A DNA stretch of 59,724 nt from Clostridia bacterium (GCA_017504405.1 JAFVRG010000003.1:1-59724), one strand, 5' to 3'; shown: positions 15,969 to 22,987, counted from the stretch's first letter. The notes: generated from the letters alone by a model not told the origin. Numbers and translations: made by a program.

Positions 15969-16202
15969 TTAGTTATTTTCAGAAAGCCATGCCTCGGCTG
16001 CTTTTCTTGATACTCTTTTTATATTCTCCGACTTATAGGGCGACTCGCTGCCGCCATTGGTATAGAAGAACAGCCTGCCGTCAGGCATAGCGTAGAGCGT
16101 CTGCTCGTATCCATTTGGGTCTCCGTAATAGCTGTATGTAGTCTTCTTCACAATGTTTGCAACGGCGGTGTCATACTCGTAGCCTGCAATAATTTTCTTC
16201 AT
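15969..16202 (-). CDS. Small hypothetical protein (77 aa)
   Basis: A 77-residue soluble protein rich in Tyr, Gly and Ser (KTTYSYYGDPNGYEQTLYAM, GRLFFYTNGG) ending in a basic helix with AEAWLSENN. No family is recognised. It sits between mtnN (13-nt gap) and the SGNH hydrolase (19-nt gap) on the same strand. GGGAGCAG precedes the ATG, so it is likely a translated operon member. The tight spacing is the main evidence for reality. Confidence 0.65.
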   Translation of the reverse strand: MKKIIAGYEYDTAVANIVKKTTYSYYGDPNGYEQTLYAMPDGRLFFYTNGGSESPYKSENIKRVSRKAAEAWLSENN

Positions 16203-16215
16203 AATCTGCTCCCTT

Positions 16216-16902
16216 TCAGTATTTCTTTATGAATTGCTCGAGTATAGCTATGCTCTTACTCGCCGCATCCTGTAAAAATGTTGTATATTCAGTCTGCTTC
16301 TCTCCGCTGGCATCGTCCGATATCGCGCGGATAACCGCAAACGGGGTGTTGTTAACGTAGCATACCTGCGCGATTGCCGCACCCTCCATTTCGCACGCCA
16401 TTGCGCCGAAGGTGTCGACTATTCTGCTTTTCTTTTCTCTATCGTTTATGAAGCAATCGCCCGAGGCAACGGTGCCGCAAGCACTCTTCACTCCCATATC
16501 ACGGGTTATATCGGACACAATGGAAACTGCCTCGCCGTCAGCCTCAAAATAGATCTTGTTTATCCCCGAAACAAGCCCTACAGGGTCACCGAGCGCTGAG
16601 GTATCCATATCGTGCTGAACGAGCCTGTCTGCTATCGCTATATCACCAATGCTAAGCGAATGAGTGAGCGTTCCCGCAACTCCCGTATTTATCACTATGT
16701 CGGGGCGGTATCTCAAAATCATTGCCTGTGCACACATAGCGGCAAAAACCTTACCTATCCCGCATTCCGCAACAACAATGTCCTTGCCGTACAGCCTGCC
16801 GCTGACGTATTCGACCGAGCCAACCCTCTCGCACACCGTATCGGTCATTTTTTCCTTGAGCGCGGCAACCTCCACCCTCATAGCTCCAATAATTCCTATC
16901 AT
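16216..16902 (-). CDS. mtnN: 5'-methylthioadenosine/S-adenosylhomocysteine nucleosidase
   Basis: A 228-residue member of the nucleoside phosphorylase family, starting MIGIIGAMRVEVAALK as MTAN proteins do. It has VINTGVAGTL (residues ~74-83), MACEMEGAAIAQVCY with the ribose-binding Met-Glu pair, and AISDDASG with the catalytic Asp. It removes adenine from SAH and MTA. The product S-ribosylhomocysteine is the substrate of LuxS, encoded 2 nt upstream on the same strand. Length (~230) matches the family. Together they form the two-step activated-methyl-cycle detoxification route that yields homocysteine and the AI-2 precursor. Confidence 0.95.
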   Translation of the reverse strand: MIGIIGAMRVEVAALKEKMTDTVCERVGSVEYVSGRLYGKDIVVAECGIGKVFAAMCAQAMILRYRPDIVINTGVAGTLTHSLSIGDIAIADRLVQHDMDTSALGDPVGLVSGINKIYFEADGEAVSIVSDITRDMGVKSACGTVASGDCFINDREKKSRIVDTFGAMACEMEGAAIAQVCYVNNTPFAVIRAISDDASGEKQTEYTTFLQDAASKSIAILEQFIKKY

Positions 16903-16904
16903 TT

Positions 16905-17369
16905 TCAGCCCTCGTACTCAAAGGTGTTTTTTCTTGATTTCAGCACCGAGAGGTATCGCTTCGCCTCTTCTTTTGCAGAAGAAAGGCGCAACCCCCTGTA
17001 ATTTCCGCACTCTCTGCGGGCAGCGCCGAAAACCGCACCCTTATGCTCAATGATTTTTTCGAGTGTTTCTATAACTGTTTTAAGCACCGTTTCGTTATCT
17101 TTTCCTCTGACGAGCAGATAGAATCCCGTTCTGCACCCCATAGGGCCGAAGTAAATTATACTGTCCGCTATATCGGAATTTCGTACATATGTTGCAAACA
17201 TATGCTCGAAGGTGTGCATGGTGAGATTATCCATATAATCTCCGCCGTTAGGACGGCGTGTTCTCATATCGTAGGTAACGATATCTCCGTCAATTCTCGA
17301 AACGTATATGCCGCTGTCTATTTTGTCGTGGTCAACCGTAAAGCTGGTTATTCTTTTAACGTCCCTCAT
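16905..17369 (-). CDS. luxS: S-ribosylhomocysteine lyase LuxS
   Basis: A 154-residue enzyme that cleaves S-ribosylhomocysteine to homocysteine and DPD, the AI-2 precursor. The metal ligands are His52 and His56 in HTFEH and Cys121 in RRECGNY; the second catalytic Cys is Cys79 in GPMGCRTGFY. Length matches LuxS (~150-160). ATG 17369 has AAAGGA upstream and a good promoter (17389-17417). It heads an operon with mtnN, a 77-residue ORF and an SGNH hydrolase. No S-box leader is seen: the promoter leaves a leader of under 20 nt. Confidence 0.96.
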   Translation of the reverse strand: MRDVKRITSFTVDHDKIDSGIYVSRIDGDIVTYDMRTRRPNGGDYMDNLTMHTFEHMFATYVRNSDIADSIIYFGPMGCRTGFYLLVRGKDNETVLKTVIETLEKIIEHKGAVFGAARRECGNYRGLRLSSAKEEAKRYLSVLKSRKNTFEYEG

Positions 17370-17388
17370 AACCTATCCTTTCCTCAAA

Positions 17389-17417
17389 ATAATAACATAT
17401 ATTTATGCCCGTGTCAA
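17389..17417 (-). promoter_or_regulatory. Promoter of the luxS operon
   Basis: Minus strand TTGACA (17412-17417), 17-nt spacer, TATTAT (17389-17394), 19 nt before the luxS ATG. Confidence 0.8.
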
Positions 17418-17470
17418 TAAAAAAGTTTGAGTAAAATTTAAAAATTTGATTTTCTTTTGCTTCTTTTGTA

Positions 17471-17499
17471 TTGACTTTTATTGCTGACAATGTTACAAT
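17471..17499 (+). promoter_or_regulatory. Promoter of tRNA-Arg
   Basis: TTGACT (17471-17476), 17-nt spacer, TACAAT (17494-17499), 10 nt before the mature tRNA. Confidence 0.8.
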
Positions 17500-17509
17500 G
17501 TAGAAGTAT

Positions 17510-17586
17510 CTGCCCGTGGCACAGCTGGATAGCGCGTCAGACTCCGACTCTGAAGGTCCGCGGTTCGAATCCGCGCGGGCAGGCCA
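17510..17586 (+). tRNA. tRNA-Arg (anticodon CCG, reads CGG)
   Basis: Acceptor CTGCCCG/CGGGCAG, D arm GCAC/GCGC with the AGCTGGATA loop, anticodon stem TCAGA/TCTGA with loop CTCCGAC (anticodon CCG), T stem CGCGG/CCGCG with loop TTCGAAT, discriminator G and encoded CCA (17584-17586). Confidence 0.95.
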
Positions 17587-17590
17587 AAAA

Positions 17591-17617
17591 ACGACAGGAT
17601 TTTCCTGTCGTTTTTTT
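17591..17617 (+). terminator. Terminator of tRNA-Arg
   Basis: ACGACAGGA (17591-17599), loop of three T, TCCTGTCGT (17603-17611) and a T run. Confidence 0.85.
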
Positions 17618-17619
17618 AT

Positions 17620-17709
17620 CCGTTGCCAAAGTAACGGTATATCATCAGCCCTTCGGGTTGTATATCGTCACGCATCAGCGTGTATCTAATTGCCGAAGGC
17701 GTATATCAT
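17620..17709. repeat. Tandem array of four mini-hairpins with 8-nt TATATCAT-like spacers
   Basis: Hairpins: CCGTT/AACGG (17620-17637), CAGCCC/GGTTG with a TTCG loop (17646-17660), CACGC/GCGTG (17669-17682) and GCC/GGC (17692-17700). After each comes an 8-nt spacer: TATATCAT, TATATCGT, TATCTAAT, TATATCAT. Stem sequences differ while spacer length and sequence are kept. It lies just after the tRNA-Arg terminator and before the next promoter. Function unknown. Confidence 0.65.
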
Positions 17710-17759
17710 CTTTTGCAGGATTTAGAAATTTTTGTTTTTTGGTTTTTTCTCAAAATCAG

Positions 17760-17788
17760 TTGATTTTTGTTACAATGAATGATATAAT
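17760..17788 (+). promoter_or_regulatory. Promoter directly abutting the acyltransferase ATG
   Basis: TTGATT (17760-17765), 17-nt spacer, TATAAT (17783-17788). The expected start point (17793-17796) coincides with the ATG at 17795, leaving no room for a ribosome site. Confidence 0.7.
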
Positions 17789-17794
17789 TAAGAT

Positions 17795-18559
17795 ATGGAA
17801 AGCAAGAATAATGTAAAAAGAAGCAATACAGGAAAGCGCAAGCTCTATTTCCGAGCACTCAAAAAAGTCATGAAGGTCAAGTATAAGGAGCCCACCTTCA
17901 TATACCTCGGTGATGAAGTGACAAACGGTGCTCTCATCCTGTCAAACCACGAGGGCACGGACGCCCCAATGTCACTCGAAATCTATCTTAACAAGCCTAT
18001 ACGTATGTGGGGCGCAAGTGAGATGAATTCGGGACTCATACCGCTCTATAAATATCAGACAAAGGTTTACTACCACGAAAAGAAGCATTGGAATATACAC
18101 CTTGCCCGTGCGTTTTGTCTTATTGCCAGCCCGCTGACAAATATGTTTTACAGCGGTCTTGACATAATTTCAACCTACCACGATGCACGTACTGTAAAAA
18201 CCATACGTGAGAGCATCGAGGCAGTAAAGGCGGGAATGAATATAGTGGTATACCCTGAGGATTCCACCAAGGGCTACTTATCTGAGCTGGAGGGCTTCCA
18301 CGAGGGCTTTGTGCTCTTTGCCGAGGTATGCTACAACCGAGGAATAGATATTCCTATTTTCGTTTCCTATTTCAGGAAGAGCGACCTCACCTACATATTT
18401 GATAAGCCCGTATACTATTCCGAGCTTGCGAAGCTCGGGCTTTCAAGAGCCGAAATTGCGAAAAAGCTGTGCGAGCGCTGTAACGAGCTGGGAAAAATGC
18501 AGTTTGACGAAAACGGCGAGCTCATCGAATACCCCGAAATGAGCGAAACTCCTGTTTAA
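17795..18559 (+). CDS. PlsC-like lysophospholipid acyltransferase family protein
   Basis: A 254-residue protein with the acyltransferase layout: LILSNHEGTDAPM near residue 48 (block I), MWGASEM (block II region), and VVYPEDSTKGY near residue 150 in place of the usual FPEG(T/S)R block III. No long membrane anchor is obvious beyond a hydrophobic stretch. These enzymes acylate lysophosphatidic acid or related lipids at the membrane. Two oddities: block I has three residues between His and Asp (HEGTD) instead of four, and block III lacks the usual Gly-Thr-Arg. Substrate and even activity are therefore uncertain. The ATG has no ribosome site and sits at the expected transcription start, suggesting a leaderless mRNA. 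Confidence 0.7.
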   Translation: MESKNNVKRSNTGKRKLYFRALKKVMKVKYKEPTFIYLGDEVTNGALILSNHEGTDAPMSLEIYLNKPIRMWGASEMNSGLIPLYKYQTKVYYHEKKHWNIHLARAFCLIASPLTNMFYSGLDIISTYHDARTVKTIRESIEAVKAGMNIVVYPEDSTKGYLSELEGFHEGFVLFAEVCYNRGIDIPIFVSYFRKSDLTYIFDKPVYYSELAKLGLSRAEIAKKLCERCNELGKMQFDENGELIEYPEMSETPV

Positions 18560-18613
18560 AAACCCCATAAAAACCACCCGTCCGGGTGGTTTTCTTTTTA
18601 TAAACTTGACAAT
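18536..18613. repeat. Imperfect ~75-nt direct repeat, copy A
   Basis: Contains the last seven codons of the acyltransferase gene (from GAAATGAGCGAAAC), its terminator hairpin and the TTGACA of the next promoter. Copy B (19697-19771) has the same order with small changes, mainly in the hairpin loop and last codons. Confidence 0.8.
18572..18600 (+). terminator. Terminator of the acyltransferase gene
   Basis: AACCACCC (18572-18579), loop, GGGTGGTT (18584-18591), then TTCTTTTT. Confidence 0.85.
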
Positions 18614-18634
18614 TCAAGGAAAATGTTATATAAT
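18606..18634 (+). promoter_or_regulatory. Promoter of the GT2 gene
   Basis: TTGACA (18606-18611), 17-nt spacer, TATAAT (18629-18634); perfect hexamers. The TTGACA belongs to direct repeat A. Confidence 0.85.
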
Positions 18635-18664
18635 TTTTGTATGTAAAAAATGCCGGAGGACAAA

Positions 18665-19693
18665 ATGGCTGAAAGAACTTTTTTCGTGATAGTTCCTGTC
18701 TATAAAGTTGAGAAATACATTCACGACTGCTTTAATTCCATTCTTAATCAAGACAACGGCTCGTTTAAGATATTTGCAGTTGACGACGGTTCGCCCGATA
18801 AAAGCGGCAAAATATGCGATGAATACGCAAAAAAAGACAGACGCATACGAGTTATTCACAAAGAAAACGGCGGGCAGGCTTTAGCAAGAAGTGTAGCTAT
18901 AATCGAAGTCCTCAAGGAAGCCAGTGATGACGATTTTTTAATTTTTGTTGATTCCGATGACACGATATCCCCCAACACACTATCAGTTTTAAACAAATCA
19001 ATAACCGAAAATGGTTGTGACTTACTTTTCTATTCAATGAATAGGGTCGAAAACGAGTGCAAATCCGCAACAACACCTATATCACCTCCGTTTGTTGGAA
19101 CTGTAAATGATAAAGCTGAGTTTTACCGCATAGTTTTTACAAATCCCTTGTACAATTCCCTGTGTCTGAAAGCCGCATCCGCAAGTCTTGTAAGAAGATC
19201 AAAAATGCAAGAGGTTCGTTACCGAGCTATCGGAGAGGATTTGTTGCAAAGCATACCTTTATACCAATTTTGCAAGAGAGCCGTCTTTATTCCGGACACA
19301 CTTTACAACTACAACTATAACCCATCATCAACTACTCATTCCGTAAGCTATAAAAATTATGACATCAACTCCTCGCTGAGATACACCGTACTTAAATTTA
19401 TGAGAGAGCAAAACGTGTGGAATGATAGCGATTTTGAAGAATATCTTGCTTATTGCAGACGTCTTCTAAAAGAACAAATTTTAACTGTATGCTGCTTCTC
19501 CGCACCTTCAAAGGATAAAATAAAGATATTCGAGGATATAAGGAATGATGAATACTTCTCTTACCTAATTTCCACAGCCGACAAAAGCGATTTTGAATTG
19601 CTGGCTGTCAGAAAACAGCGGTACCGCACTTTGCTTATCAAATCAAGGCTCCATTTCTTTATATCAAAGGCATATCACAAAATATTTAGATAA
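18665..19693 (+). CDS. Family 2 (GT-A) glycosyltransferase
   Basis: A 342-residue protein with the GT2 N-terminal fold: FFVIVPVYKVEKYIHDCFNSI, AVDDGSPDKSGKI, HKENGGQALARS, and the metal-binding VDSDD near residue 105. The C-terminal half is variable. ATG 18665 is preferred because GGAGGA (18655-18660) lies 5 nt before it; the upstream ATG at 18650 has no ribosome site. No transmembrane segment is visible, so it likely works at the inner face of the membrane on a lipid-linked or cell-wall glycan. The gene is bracketed by ~75-nt direct repeats that carry the neighbour's 3' end, terminator and -35 box, and is a little more AT-rich than the genes on either side, so it is a candidate late insertion. 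Confidence 0.88.
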   Translation: MAERTFFVIVPVYKVEKYIHDCFNSILNQDNGSFKIFAVDDGSPDKSGKICDEYAKKDRRIRVIHKENGGQALARSVAIIEVLKEASDDDFLIFVDSDDTISPNTLSVLNKSITENGCDLLFYSMNRVENECKSATTPISPPFVGTVNDKAEFYRIVFTNPLYNSLCLKAASASLVRRSKMQEVRYRAIGEDLLQSIPLYQFCKRAVFIPDTLYNYNYNPSSTTHSVSYKNYDINSSLRYTVLKFMREQNVWNDSDFEEYLAYCRRLLKEQILTVCCFSAPSKDKIKIFEDIRNDEYFSYLISTADKSDFELLAVRKQRYRTLLIKSRLHFFISKAYHKIFR

Positions 19694-19696
19694 CTT

Positions 19697-19771
19697 GAAA
19701 TGAGCGAAACCACCCTCTAAAAACACAAAAACCACCCACACGGGTGGTTTTCTTTTTATAAACTTGACAAT
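19697..19771. repeat. Imperfect ~75-nt direct repeat, copy B
   Basis: It begins GAAATGAGCGAAAC 4 nt after the GT2 stop, has seven in-frame codons ending in TAA like the acyltransferase tail (EMSETTL versus EMSETPV), the same terminator arms and the same TTGACAAT. The coding part here is orphaned. Confidence 0.8.
19730..19757 (+). terminator. Terminator of the GT2 gene
   Basis: AACCACCC (19730-19737), short loop, GGGTGGTT (19742-19749), TTCTTTTT. Arms identical to those at 18572. Confidence 0.85.
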
Positions 19772-19792
19772 AACTGTATAATGATATATAAT
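19764..19792 (+). promoter_or_regulatory. Promoter of the kinase-nucleotidyltransferase-epimerase operon
   Basis: TTGACA (19764-19769), 17-nt spacer, TATAAT (19787-19792); perfect hexamers. Confidence 0.85.
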
Positions 19793-19824
19793 TATTATAA
19801 TTGATTTGGCTACGGAGAGCGATT

Positions 19825-20997
19825 ATGAGCTGTGTTGAAATATTTACGAGCATATACAAAAGAGAACCTGTCGGGGTTGAATTTTGTCCGTATAGGGTGT
19901 GTCCGATTGGGGCGCACGTGGACCATCAGCTCGGCTGGGTGACGGGGCTTGCCATTGATAAGGGTATAAATATTGCCTATTCGCCGAAGCAGAACGGCGT
20001 TGTCGAGCTATGCTCTATGCAATTCGACAAGAGGGCTCAGTGGCATATATCCTCCGTACCTGAAAAGAAAGAGGGCGACTGGGCGGATTATCTGCGTGGC
20101 GCTACTCTTATGCTTGCAAAAAAGCATCCCTTAAAGGTAGGTCTGTGCGGCGTTATCGAGGGCTCGCTGCCTATTGGCGGTCTTTCCTCCTCGGCGGCTG
20201 TCACTATCGCTTTTCTCTCTGCTCTTTGTAAGGTAAACGGCATACGCCTTACAGAAATGGAGATGATTCTGACAGCACAGGCGGCTGAAAATAAATACGT
20301 AGGCGTATCCTGCGGAAAGCTCGACCAATCCTGCGAGGTTTTCTCTAAAAAAGGTCATCTTCTGCATCTCAATACAAAGAACGACAGCTACGAGCTGATC
20401 CCCACTCATCCCGATATGAAGCCGTATAAAATTGCCGTATTCTTTTCGGGCATTGAGCGCTCGCTCGCAGGCACGAAGTTCAATATGCGAGTTGACGAAT
20501 GCCGTGCCGCCGCCTACGCACTCAAAGCGTTTGCAGGTTTGGAGCACACTAAATTTAACGAAACCTGTCTTGGTGACGTACCCTACGAGATTTACCTTAG
20601 CCATAAGGACAAGCTGCCCGAAAGCTGGCGCTTGCGTGCTGAGCATTTTTACACCGAGCAGCGGCGTGTTGCCGAGGGCGCAGAGGCGTGGCGCAGAGGC
20701 GATATTGAGCAGTTTGGCAGGCTGTCGTTTGAGAGCGGTCTTTCCTCCATCTACAATTACGAGGCAGGCTCGGACGAGCTTAAGGCTCTCTATGAGATAA
20801 TGAGGGATACCGAGGGAATTTACGGCGGACGCTTCAGCGGTGCAGGCTTTAAGGGCTGTTGCATTGCGCTGATAAATCCCGATTTTGAGGATAAAATCAC
20901 CGAAAACGTCACACGAAAATACCTTGAAAAATTCCCAAGCCTTGAAGGCAAATTCTCAGTTCATATATGTGAGAGCAGGGACGGAGTGGAGCTATGA
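19825..20997 (+). CDS. GHMP sugar-1-kinase resembling galacturonokinase
   Basis: A 390-residue GHMP kinase. The substrate motif near residues 27-35 is PIGAHVDHQ, where galactokinases have (N)LIGEHTDY. Then come GGLSSSAA (about 118-125, ATP loop), GKLDQS with the catalytic Asp (~167), and GGRFSGAGFKGCC (~334-346). From memory, GAHxDHQ and the C-terminal RAEHxF, GLSSIxNYE and GxRFSGAGFxGCC blocks match plant galacturonokinase (GalA to GalA-1-phosphate) better than GalK. ATG 19825 is chosen for GGAGAG 5 nt upstream; the frame opens at TTG 19801. It overlaps the nucleotidyltransferase start by 4 nt (ATGA). Substrate could be galacturonate, glucuronate or galactose; a uronate is favoured by the downstream epimerase. 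Confidence 0.8.
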   Translation: MSCVEIFTSIYKREPVGVEFCPYRVCPIGAHVDHQLGWVTGLAIDKGINIAYSPKQNGVVELCSMQFDKRAQWHISSVPEKKEGDWADYLRGATLMLAKKHPLKVGLCGVIEGSLPIGGLSSSAAVTIAFLSALCKVNGIRLTEMEMILTAQAAENKYVGVSCGKLDQSCEVFSKKGHLLHLNTKNDSYELIPTHPDMKPYKIAVFFSGIERSLAGTKFNMRVDECRAAAYALKAFAGLEHTKFNETCLGDVPYEIYLSHKDKLPESWRLRAEHFYTEQRRVAEGAEAWRRGDIEQFGRLSFESGLSSIYNYEAGSDELKALYEIMRDTEGIYGGRFSGAGFKGCCIALINPDFEDKITENVTRKYLEKFPSLEGKFSVHICESRDGVEL

Positions 20998-21731
20998 AAT
21001 GTCTGATTTTAGCGGCGGGATATGCCACAAGGCTCTATCCCCTGACCGAGAATTTCCCGAAGCCTCTTTTGACTGTCGGTGAAAAAACTATTCTCGACTG
21101 GCTCATTGACGATGTAGACACCTCAGGTGAGGTTGACGAATATATTGTTATTTCGAATCATAAATTTGAAAAGCATTTTGAAGAATGGTCGAAAACTAAG
21201 AAACAAAAAATCACCGTGCTGGATGACGGCACAAGCACCAACGAAACACGTCTGGGTGCTGTGAGGGACATAGAGTTTGCTATAAACACGCTGTCGATTT
21301 CCGATGATATGCTGGTAATTGCGGGCGATAATCTGCTTGATTTCAGCCTTACCAAGTTTATTCAATACGCAAAAAGCAAGGGTACGTCTTGCATTATGTG
21401 TTATTTTGAGCCGTCAATCGAGCGCCTTCGCAAGTGCGGAGTTGCTGAGGTTGACGAAAATGACAGAGTTATACGTCTGACCGAAAAGCCGAGTGAGCCG
21501 AAGTCCAATTACGCCTGTCCCCCATTCTATTATTACACAAAAAGCGATGCTATGCTGGTATCAAAGGGTATCGCTGAGGGGTGTGGAACCGATGCGCCCG
21601 GAAGCTATATTGCGTGGCTGTGCGCACAAACGCCCGTTTGCGCTATGGAAATGCCCGGCAAACGCTACGATATAGGAAATTTAGAAAGCTACGAGGCTGT
21701 CAAAAAGGAGTATAAGGGTTATGCTGGATAA
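20994..21731 (+). CDS. Sugar-1-phosphate nucleotidyltransferase
   Basis: A 245-residue Rossmann-type nucleotidyltransferase with the signature LAAGYATRLYPLTENFPKPL at residues 6-25, the metal-binding GDN in VIAGDNLLDF (~110), and LTEKP (~160). It is shorter than typical UDP-glucose pyrophosphorylases (~290) and closer to RmlA/GCD1-like minimal enzymes. It would convert a sugar-1-phosphate plus NTP to NDP-sugar and pyrophosphate in the cytoplasm. It overlaps the kinase by 4 nt and the epimerase by 11 nt, so the three are translationally coupled and probably consecutive steps: kinase product to NDP-sugar to epimer. Base and sugar specificity cannot be read directly. Confidence 0.85.
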   Translation: MKCLILAAGYATRLYPLTENFPKPLLTVGEKTILDWLIDDVDTSGEVDEYIVISNHKFEKHFEEWSKTKKQKITVLDDGTSTNETRLGAVRDIEFAINTLSISDDMLVIAGDNLLDFSLTKFIQYAKSKGTSCIMCYFEPSIERLRKCGVAEVDENDRVIRLTEKPSEPKSNYACPPFYYYTKSDAMLVSKGIAEGCGTDAPGSYIAWLCAQTPVCAMEMPGKRYDIGNLESYEAVKKEYKGYAG

Positions 21732-22788
21732 AAGAATAGACCTCAGTAAAAAAACCGTGCTTGTCACGGGGGCGGCAGGATTTATTGGCGCTAACCTCGT
21801 AAAAAGGCTGATAAACGACTGTAAGGGCGCACACATAGTGGGAATTGACAATCTCAACGATTATTACGACCCGAGGATTAAGGAATACCGACTCTCCGAG
21901 ATTGAGGAGGCTGTTAAAAAATCCGATTGCTCTTGGGATTTTGTTATAGGCAGCATTGCCGACAGGGAGCTCATCAACAGTATATTTGAGGAGCACAAGC
22001 CCGAAGTGGTAGTAAATCTCGCCGCGCAGGCGGGCGTGCGCTATTCTATAACTAATCCCGATGCGTACATTGAGGCTAATATTATTGGCTTTTACAATAT
22101 TTTAGAGGCATGCCGACACTACGGTGTTGAGCATTTGGTCTACGCATCAAGCTCGTCGGTGTACGGCTCTAATACCAAAATCCCCTACTCTACCGACGAT
22201 AAGGTGGATAATCCCGTATCGCTGTATGCGGCGACAAAAAAGTCCAATGAGCTGTTCGCTCATGCGTACAGCAAGCTTTACAACATTCCCTCTACGGGAT
22301 TGCGTTTCTTCACCGTTTACGGCCCTGCAGGACGTCCCGATATGGCGTACTTCGGATTTACCAACAAGCTAATTGAGGGCAAAAAGATACAGATATTCAA
22401 CTACGGCAACTGCAAGCGTGATTTTACCTACGTTGACGATATAGTCGAGGGGGTTGTGCGTGTTATGTCCTGCCCTCCCGAGCAAAAGAACGGCGAGGAC
22501 GGACTTCCCATACCGCCGTACAGGGTGTACAATATCGGAAACAGCTCTCCCGAAAATCTTTTGGATTTCGTAAACATTCTCCAAGAGGAGCTGGTTTCGG
22601 CTGGCGTTTTGCCAAGTGACTTTGATTTCGAGGCGCATAAGGAATTAGTTCCTATGCAGGCGGGTGACGTACCCGTAACCTTTGCCGACACCTCGGATCT
22701 CGAGCGTGATTTTGGCTTCAAGCCCCACACCCCCTTGCGTGAGGGAATACGCAATTTTGCGAAATGGTATAAAAAGTTCTACGGATAA
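21721..22788 (+). CDS. NAD-dependent epimerase, UDP-glucuronate 4-epimerase-like
   Basis: A 355-residue short-chain dehydrogenase-type epimerase. VTGAAGFIGANLVKRL is the NAD loop. IDNLNDYYDPRIKEYRL is the stretch characteristic of UDP-glucuronate 4-epimerases. Catalytic Ser/Tyr/Lys appear in YASSSSVYG and SLYAATKKSNE, and RFFTVYGPAGRPDMAYF follows. It would interconvert UDP-glucuronate and UDP-galacturonate for surface polysaccharide synthesis. It starts at ATG 21721 inside the end of the nucleotidyltransferase gene. As the last gene of the operon it supports a uronic-acid role for the kinase. Confidence 0.88.
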   Translation: MLDKRIDLSKKTVLVTGAAGFIGANLVKRLINDCKGAHIVGIDNLNDYYDPRIKEYRLSEIEEAVKKSDCSWDFVIGSIADRELINSIFEEHKPEVVVNLAAQAGVRYSITNPDAYIEANIIGFYNILEACRHYGVEHLVYASSSSVYGSNTKIPYSTDDKVDNPVSLYAATKKSNELFAHAYSKLYNIPSTGLRFFTVYGPAGRPDMAYFGFTNKLIEGKKIQIFNYGNCKRDFTYVDDIVEGVVRVMSCPPEQKNGEDGLPIPPYRVYNIGNSSPENLLDFVNILQEELVSAGVLPSDFDFEAHKELVPMQAGDVPVTFADTSDLERDFGFKPHTPLREGIRNFAKWYKKFYG

Positions 22789-22797
22789 GAAACAGAA

Positions 22798-22960
22798 TCG
22801 GGGCGAACAGATTTTGAGCAGAAATCGCTGTTCTTCGTCCCGAATGCGTACGAGGGTACGTCAAGAGGGCGAAAACGGCGATAGTAAACAAAAAACAAAA
22901 CCAAAAGAAAATCGCAGATTTTCTTCCTTATAAGATTCAGACGCTTTTTGAAAAAAGCTT
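22798..22960 (+). ncRNA. Structured intergenic RNA candidate downstream of the uronate operon
   Basis: Successive stems can be drawn on the plus strand: a long hairpin 22798-22843 (TCGGGGCGAACAG with CTGTTCTTCGTCCCGA, inner GATTT/AAATC), then CGTAC-GAGG-GTACG (22847-22860), then AGAAAATC/GATTTTCT, and GCTTTTT/AAAAAGC near 22951-22968. No ORF of note is present. It could be a 3' UTR element or a small RNA; the plus-strand assignment follows only from its position after the operon. Confidence 0.35.
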
Positions 22961-22987
22961 AGCAAAAACTTTTGTAATTGAAAAAAT

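Noticed and set aside
17389..17420. S-box (SAM) riboswitch before luxS
   Set aside because: The promoter lies 19 nt from the ATG, leaving no room for a riboswitch.
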